Shown: positions 61,116 to 64,000 of the stretch, one piece after another
How the letters are laid out: each line of letters starts with the position of its first letter
Numbering within the stretch: position 1 is the first letter of the stretch
Assembly: GCF_014641075.1 (NCBI RefSeq)
Contig: NZ_BMHP01000007.1
Span: 172,057-236,056 of the forward strand
DNA from: Paenibacillus nasutitermitis
GTDB taxonomy: Bacteria > Bacillota > Bacilli > Paenibacillales > Paenibacillaceae
Direction: 5' to 3'
DNA length: 64,000 nucleotides
The notes under the pieces: model-generated
The model's database searches: none
Seen by the model: only the letters and a program-made list of their open reading frames with translations
What the model was told of the DNA's origin: nothing
Program-made: the position numbers and the translations under genes

Positions 61116-62735
61116 ATGAAAAAACAACAAATTCCTGTATTGATCGTTGGCGGAGGATTGGTCGGTTTATCAACAGCCTTGTTTTTAAGTCATCATGACA
61201 TAGCTTATCGTGTGATTGAGCGGCATCGCGGAACATCCATTCATCCCAAAGCACGTGGGATCAATACACGGTCGATGGAGTTGTTTCGCCCTTTTCAGAT
61301 CGAAGAGAAGATTCGAGTAGCGGGCACAGCCTTAAGCAGAGGTAGCGGTGGTTTGCTCCAAGCCAATACACTCCTTAATGCGGATTTCTCAACGATGAAA
61401 GACTTGATTCAAAATCTTGTCATCGAGAATGAACAACTTAGCCCAACACGCGGTAGTTTTACGACCCAAGATTTAATGGAACCGATTTTATTGCAGGCGA
61501 TCCAAGAACGCCAAGCGGATGTCCAATTTAATATGGAATTGGTTGAGTTTACTCAAGATGAACAAGGAGTTAAAGCAACCATCTTGAATCGTGAAAAAGG
61601 CACTCGCGAAACGATCTACGCGCAATATTTGATCGCAGCTGACGGTGCCAATAGTCGGATTCGCCAAGCATCAGAGATCCGGATGAGCGGACGCGGAACA
61701 CTTAGCTATAATATGAACATGTATTTCCGAGCCAATTTGAAACCATACGTCGAAGGACACGAGTTTAGCATTTGTAATATTAATAATCCCGAGGCGACCG
61801 GTACATTGGTATCGATCAATAATGACAATCTTTGGACCTTCCATGTGAATTTTGATCCGGCCAGGGGAGAAAGCTTGAGCGATTTCCCTGATGAGCGCTG
61901 TAACCAATTGATACGAAAGGCAGTGGGTGATCCGGAGCTCGATGTGGAGATGATCAGTGTCCTTCCTTGGGAAGCCGCGGTAAAGGTGGCGGATCACTTC
62001 CAAGTCGGGCGTATCTTTTTAGTCGGGGATTCGGCACACCTCATGCCGCCTACTGGAGGATTTGGTGGAAATTCCGGGATCGCAGATGGACATAATTTAG
62101 CTTGGAAATTAGCTGCTGTACTAAAAGGTGCGGCTGCACCTGGACTCTTAAGCACATATGAGATCGAACGAAAAGCAGTTGCTCACTTTACCACCGAGCA
62201 AGCGGGTCTGATTGCGAATACAGGACAGCTTAATATGGTTCGTAAAAAAGAAGACAAAGCTCCTGTTACTAGTAATAATCATGTCATTATGCGATACCAA
62301 TATTGTTCATTAGCTGTCATCGCTGAGCACTTTGATTCAGAGAGCAGCTTATCGCCTTATGTCGAAAAGCTTGATGGTAAACCAGGCACACGTGCACCCC
62401 ATCTCTGGTTAGAACAAAAGGGACAACCCATTTCCACCATTGATCTTTTTAACAAAAACTTTGTCCTTATAACCGATGAACACAGCCCATGGGTCCATAC
62501 AGCACAATATGTGTCTGCTGAACTTAACAACCTTCCAATTGATGTGTTCACCATCGGTCAAACAGGAAGTTTACAGGATCCTGAAAATCTGTGGCACAAA
62601 ATCTATCGGATTTCAGCAGGTGGAGCCGTACTCATCCGCCCAGACGGTTTTGTCGCTTGGCGTTCTGGTCAGGAAGAAAATTTAAACGGGACATTGTTAT
62701 CTGTGATGAAACAACTGTTATTCTTAGAAAAGTAA
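61116..62735 (+). CDS. FAD-dependent aromatic monooxygenase (PheA/TfdB type)
   Basis: 539-residue flavoprotein hydroxylase: N-terminal GGGLVGLSTALFL (GxGxxG) and VIERH, FAD-region RGSFTTQDLMEPIL, AADGANSRIR (DG motif), GDSAHLMPPTGGFGGNSGIADGHNLAWKLA (GD motif), and a thioredoxin-like C-terminal domain. Class A hydroxylases use NAD(P)H and O2 on phenols, polyketides, tetracycline- or rifamycin-like compounds. With the TetR pair this suggests drug or aromatic detoxification (inference). ATG 61116 is eight bases after GGAGG. Confidence 0.9.
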   Translation: MKKQQIPVLIVGGGLVGLSTALFLSHHDIAYRVIERHRGTSIHPKARGINTRSMELFRPFQIEEKIRVAGTALSRGSGGLLQANTLLNADFSTMKDLIQNLVIENEQLSPTRGSFTTQDLMEPILLQAIQERQADVQFNMELVEFTQDEQGVKATILNREKGTRETIYAQYLIAADGANSRIRQASEIRMSGRGTLSYNMNMYFRANLKPYVEGHEFSICNINNPEATGTLVSINNDNLWTFHVNFDPARGESLSDFPDERCNQLIRKAVGDPELDVEMISVLPWEAAVKVADHFQVGRIFLVGDSAHLMPPTGGFGGNSGIADGHNLAWKLAAVLKGAAAPGLLSTYEIERKAVAHFTTEQAGLIANTGQLNMVRKKEDKAPVTSNNHVIMRYQYCSLAVIAEHFDSESSLSPYVEKLDGKPGTRAPHLWLEQKGQPISTIDLFNKNFVLITDEHSPWVHTAQYVSAELNNLPIDVFTIGQTGSLQDPENLWHKIYRISAGGAVLIRPDGFVAWRSGQEENLNGTLLSVMKQLLFLEK

Positions 62736-62784
62736 TTAAAAACATAATGATCTGGTAAACCTTACCCATGAGAAGATCAATATC

Positions 62785-62845
62785 AACCAAAGGGAGCTGC
62801 CACGGCAGCTACTCCTTGTTTTATTAAGCGAAGGGCAGATGGGCG
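62785..62845. repeat. Dispersed intergenic repeat, copy 6, with terminator hairpin
   Basis: GGAGCTGC / GCAGCTACTCC hairpin followed by TTGTTTT and then GAAGGGCAGATG; may terminate the monooxygenase transcript. Confidence 0.5.
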
Positions 62846-62924
62846 CTGTCCTAGTCATTGTTATCTGTTTAATAGCCAAATATAAAAAGGCAGGATACAT
62901 ATGGATTTTGGCACATATCCAGTT

Positions 62925-63095
62925 TTAGTCGAAGTTAAGATACAACGGCATCCAGCCAAAATGATCGGCTGCCTTTTCCACGCTATAAGACATGGAGGTT
63001 ATCGAGTAGCCCTCGACTTGATCAAGGATCGTCATCGGAAAAGCTCCGGTGCGGCGTAGGGTGACAAAGTCTTGCTGTGTCTTAAAAATCCTCAT
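62925..63095 (-). CDS. Small hypothetical protein
   Basis: 56 residues (MRIFKTQQDFVTLRRTGAF start, FGWMPLYLNFD end), AGGAGG nine bases before ATG 63095. Its leader contains the hairpin at 63121-63141 with a T run. Not recognised; the strong RBS and coherent composition argue that it is, or was, a gene. Its C-terminal code overlaps repeat-like sequence. Confidence 0.5.
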   Translation of the reverse strand: MRIFKTQQDFVTLRRTGAFPMTILDQVEGYSITSMSYSVEKAADHFGWMPLYLNFD

Positions 63096-63120
63096 TTTAA
63101 GATACCTCCTGAAAATGAAA

Positions 63121-63141
63121 AAGACCCTTCAAAAGGGATCA
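63121..63141 (-). terminator. Leader hairpin before the 56-residue gene
   Basis: On the minus strand GATCCCTT-TTG-AAGGGTC then five T, 26 bases or more before the RBS; either the end of an incoming transcript or an attenuator. Confidence 0.5.
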
Positions 63142-63212
63142 TGGTACTAGGACACAGATATGATATATGTACAAAAAATTGATTGAGTCAGATTTTATCC
63201 AAAGGAGCAAAC

Positions 63213-63389
63213 ATGAACAAAAAAAACTGGAACAATTATGTACCAGTTAAGTGTGTGCCAAGTGCAAAGATGGATATCCCTAAAAAAGAAATGGATACAT
63301 ATTATCCTACAAAAAAATTCAACATAAGTCTATTACTTTTTTTGAATAAAATGTATGTTATTTATGCGGCCGCAACGCAGTATGAATAG
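63213..63389 (+). CDS. Small hypothetical protein
   Basis: 58 residues, AAAGGAG seven bases before ATG 63213. Hydrophilic Lys-rich first half (MNKKNWNNYVPVKCVPSAK), then a short hydrophobic helix (ISLLLFLNKMYVIYAAA). No family seen. Confidence 0.4.
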   Translation: MNKKNWNNYVPVKCVPSAKMDIPKKEMDTYYPTKKFNISLLLFLNKMYVIYAAATQYE

Positions 63390-63409
63390 AAATGATGGGA
63401 GATATCAAT

Positions 63410-63886
63410 ATGATTACACTCAGAAAGATCACACTGGAAAACCGGCGTGCCATGTTTAACTTGGAAGTATCAGAAGACCAACGGCGCTTTGTTGCGTCCA
63501 ATCTGTCAAGTGTGGCTTCGTGTTATGTTCTTGCAACCAATGGGGGGCATCCATTTCCATTTGTCATTTATGCTGATGAGCAGCCGGTCGGTTTCGTTAT
63601 GTTGGCATATGGAATCACTGGATATGATGAACCATCTATCGCAGAAGACAACTATTGCATCATGCGGTTAATGATCGACAGACAATACCAGAACATGGGT
63701 TATGGTGGGGAGGCTATGAAAAAGATTTTGGAATTTATCCGTACCTATCCAGCAGGTCCAGCACATTACTGTTGGATTCCTTATAAACCTGAAAACCTAG
63801 CTGCAAAAAAACTTTACGAAAGATTTGGCTTCCGTGACAACGGTGAAATTTTCAATGACGAGTCAATAACGGTGTTGCAGCTTTGA
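63410..63886 (+). CDS. GNAT family N-acetyltransferase (BltD/spermidine-type)
   Basis: 158 residues: ITLRKITLENRRAMFNLEVSEDQRRFVASN start shared with BltD/PaiA-type polyamine or drug acetyltransferases, IMRLMIDRQYQNMGYGGEAMKKIL acetyl-CoA site, and NLAAKKLYERFGFRDNGE. ATG 63410 follows GGGAG by seven bases; an in-frame start at 63392 has no RBS. Confidence 0.88.
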   Translation: MITLRKITLENRRAMFNLEVSEDQRRFVASNLSSVASCYVLATNGGHPFPFVIYADEQPVGFVMLAYGITGYDEPSIAEDNYCIMRLMIDRQYQNMGYGGEAMKKILEFIRTYPAGPAHYCWIPYKPENLAAKKLYERFGFRDNGEIFNDESITVLQL

Positions 63887-63927
63887 TTTGATACTAAAAC
63901 CGTTGAAGAACGTAAGATCAAAAGAAG

Positions 63928-64000
63928 GGCCATCTCGTTGATGATATGCTCCCCATACGGTAGACAGGTGAAATAATAAAACCTGTCACTGTAAGGGGAG
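63928..64000. mobile_element. Possible insertion-sequence end at the window edge
   Basis: CTCCCC..TA-GACAGGT and ACCTGTCA..TA..GGGGAG form an imperfect long inverted repeat (about 63946-64000) as found at the left end or leader of IS3-type elements. The element, if present, lies mostly outside the window. Confidence 0.3.

Overview
The window reads as chromosome of a low-to-mid GC, spore-forming Bacillota, most likely a Paenibacillus or close relative. This is inferred from YesM/YesN two-component pairs fused to LplB/YtcP-type sugar importers, a gerA-type spore germination operon, PBSX (Xkd) gene order in a phage-tail locus, YitT, YolD, YmaF, DUF948 and a Bacillus-type initiator tRNA. No 16S or marker gene is present to prove the genus.

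Left part (1-22 kb). Two complete carbohydrate-uptake cassettes of the same architecture (sensor kinase, AraC-type response regulator, two permeases, solute-binding lipoprotein) stand in the same orientation. The first (1-6831) is clearly AT-richer, ends in a LamG protein, and is followed by a sugar-phosphate isomerase gene that has lost its middle in frame. The second (11001-20158) is GC-richer, carries a good cre (CcpA) site in front of the binding-protein gene and ends in an ADP-ribosylglycohydrolase-family enzyme. Between them lie DUF948, a Gly/His-repeat protein, initiator tRNA-Met with promoter and terminator, YolD and YitT. A CynX/NimT-type MFS transporter overlapping a FadR-type regulator closes this part.

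Central part (22.2-42.7 kb). This is the most interesting block: a contractile phage-tail island without any head, packaging, replication or integration gene. It has an ImmR/ImmA-like repressor/metalloprotease pair, a switch region with three copies of a GATAA-N5-TTATC palindrome, a helix-turn-helix protein that may be the activator, a LexA-type SOS box ahead of the structural operon, and tail genes in PBSX order (tail terminator, sheath, tube, chaperone, tape measure, LysM, hub, DUF2577, DUF2634, baseplate J, DUF2313, fibre, XkdW-like, XkdX-like), then small membrane (holin-type) proteins and a DUF1906 lysin. The chaperone gene has a textbook -1 frameshift signal (A AAA AAC plus an 8-bp stem) that makes a G/GT-type extended product. 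A 29-residue Hol-Tox peptide with an apparent antisense RNA lies between the fibre and lysis genes. YmaF and a 1223-residue ten-repeat Calx-beta surface protein sit between the regulators and the tail operon. The best reading is an SOS-controlled, R-type tailocin-like particle.

Right part (42.7-64 kb). gerA-type germination operon (minus strand), a COG0523 GTPase with a possible Zur site, a Gfo/Idh/MocA dehydrogenase, an AadK-type aminoglycoside adenylyltransferase, a GPH-family sugar transporter with a ChbG/YdjC deacetylase, a papain-like NlpC/P60-type protein, an SDR and an M50 metalloprotease. From about 55.9 kb the DNA becomes AT-rich and disordered: a HAD hydrolase remnant, a shattered IS110 transposase, small orphan genes, two GNAT acetyltransferases, a DUF6980 protein, and a recurrent intergenic palindromic repeat that follows gene after gene. 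Within it is an intact TetR/FAD-monooxygenase pair with the same 18-bp operator in front of each gene. The last bases carry an inverted repeat that may be an insertion-sequence end.
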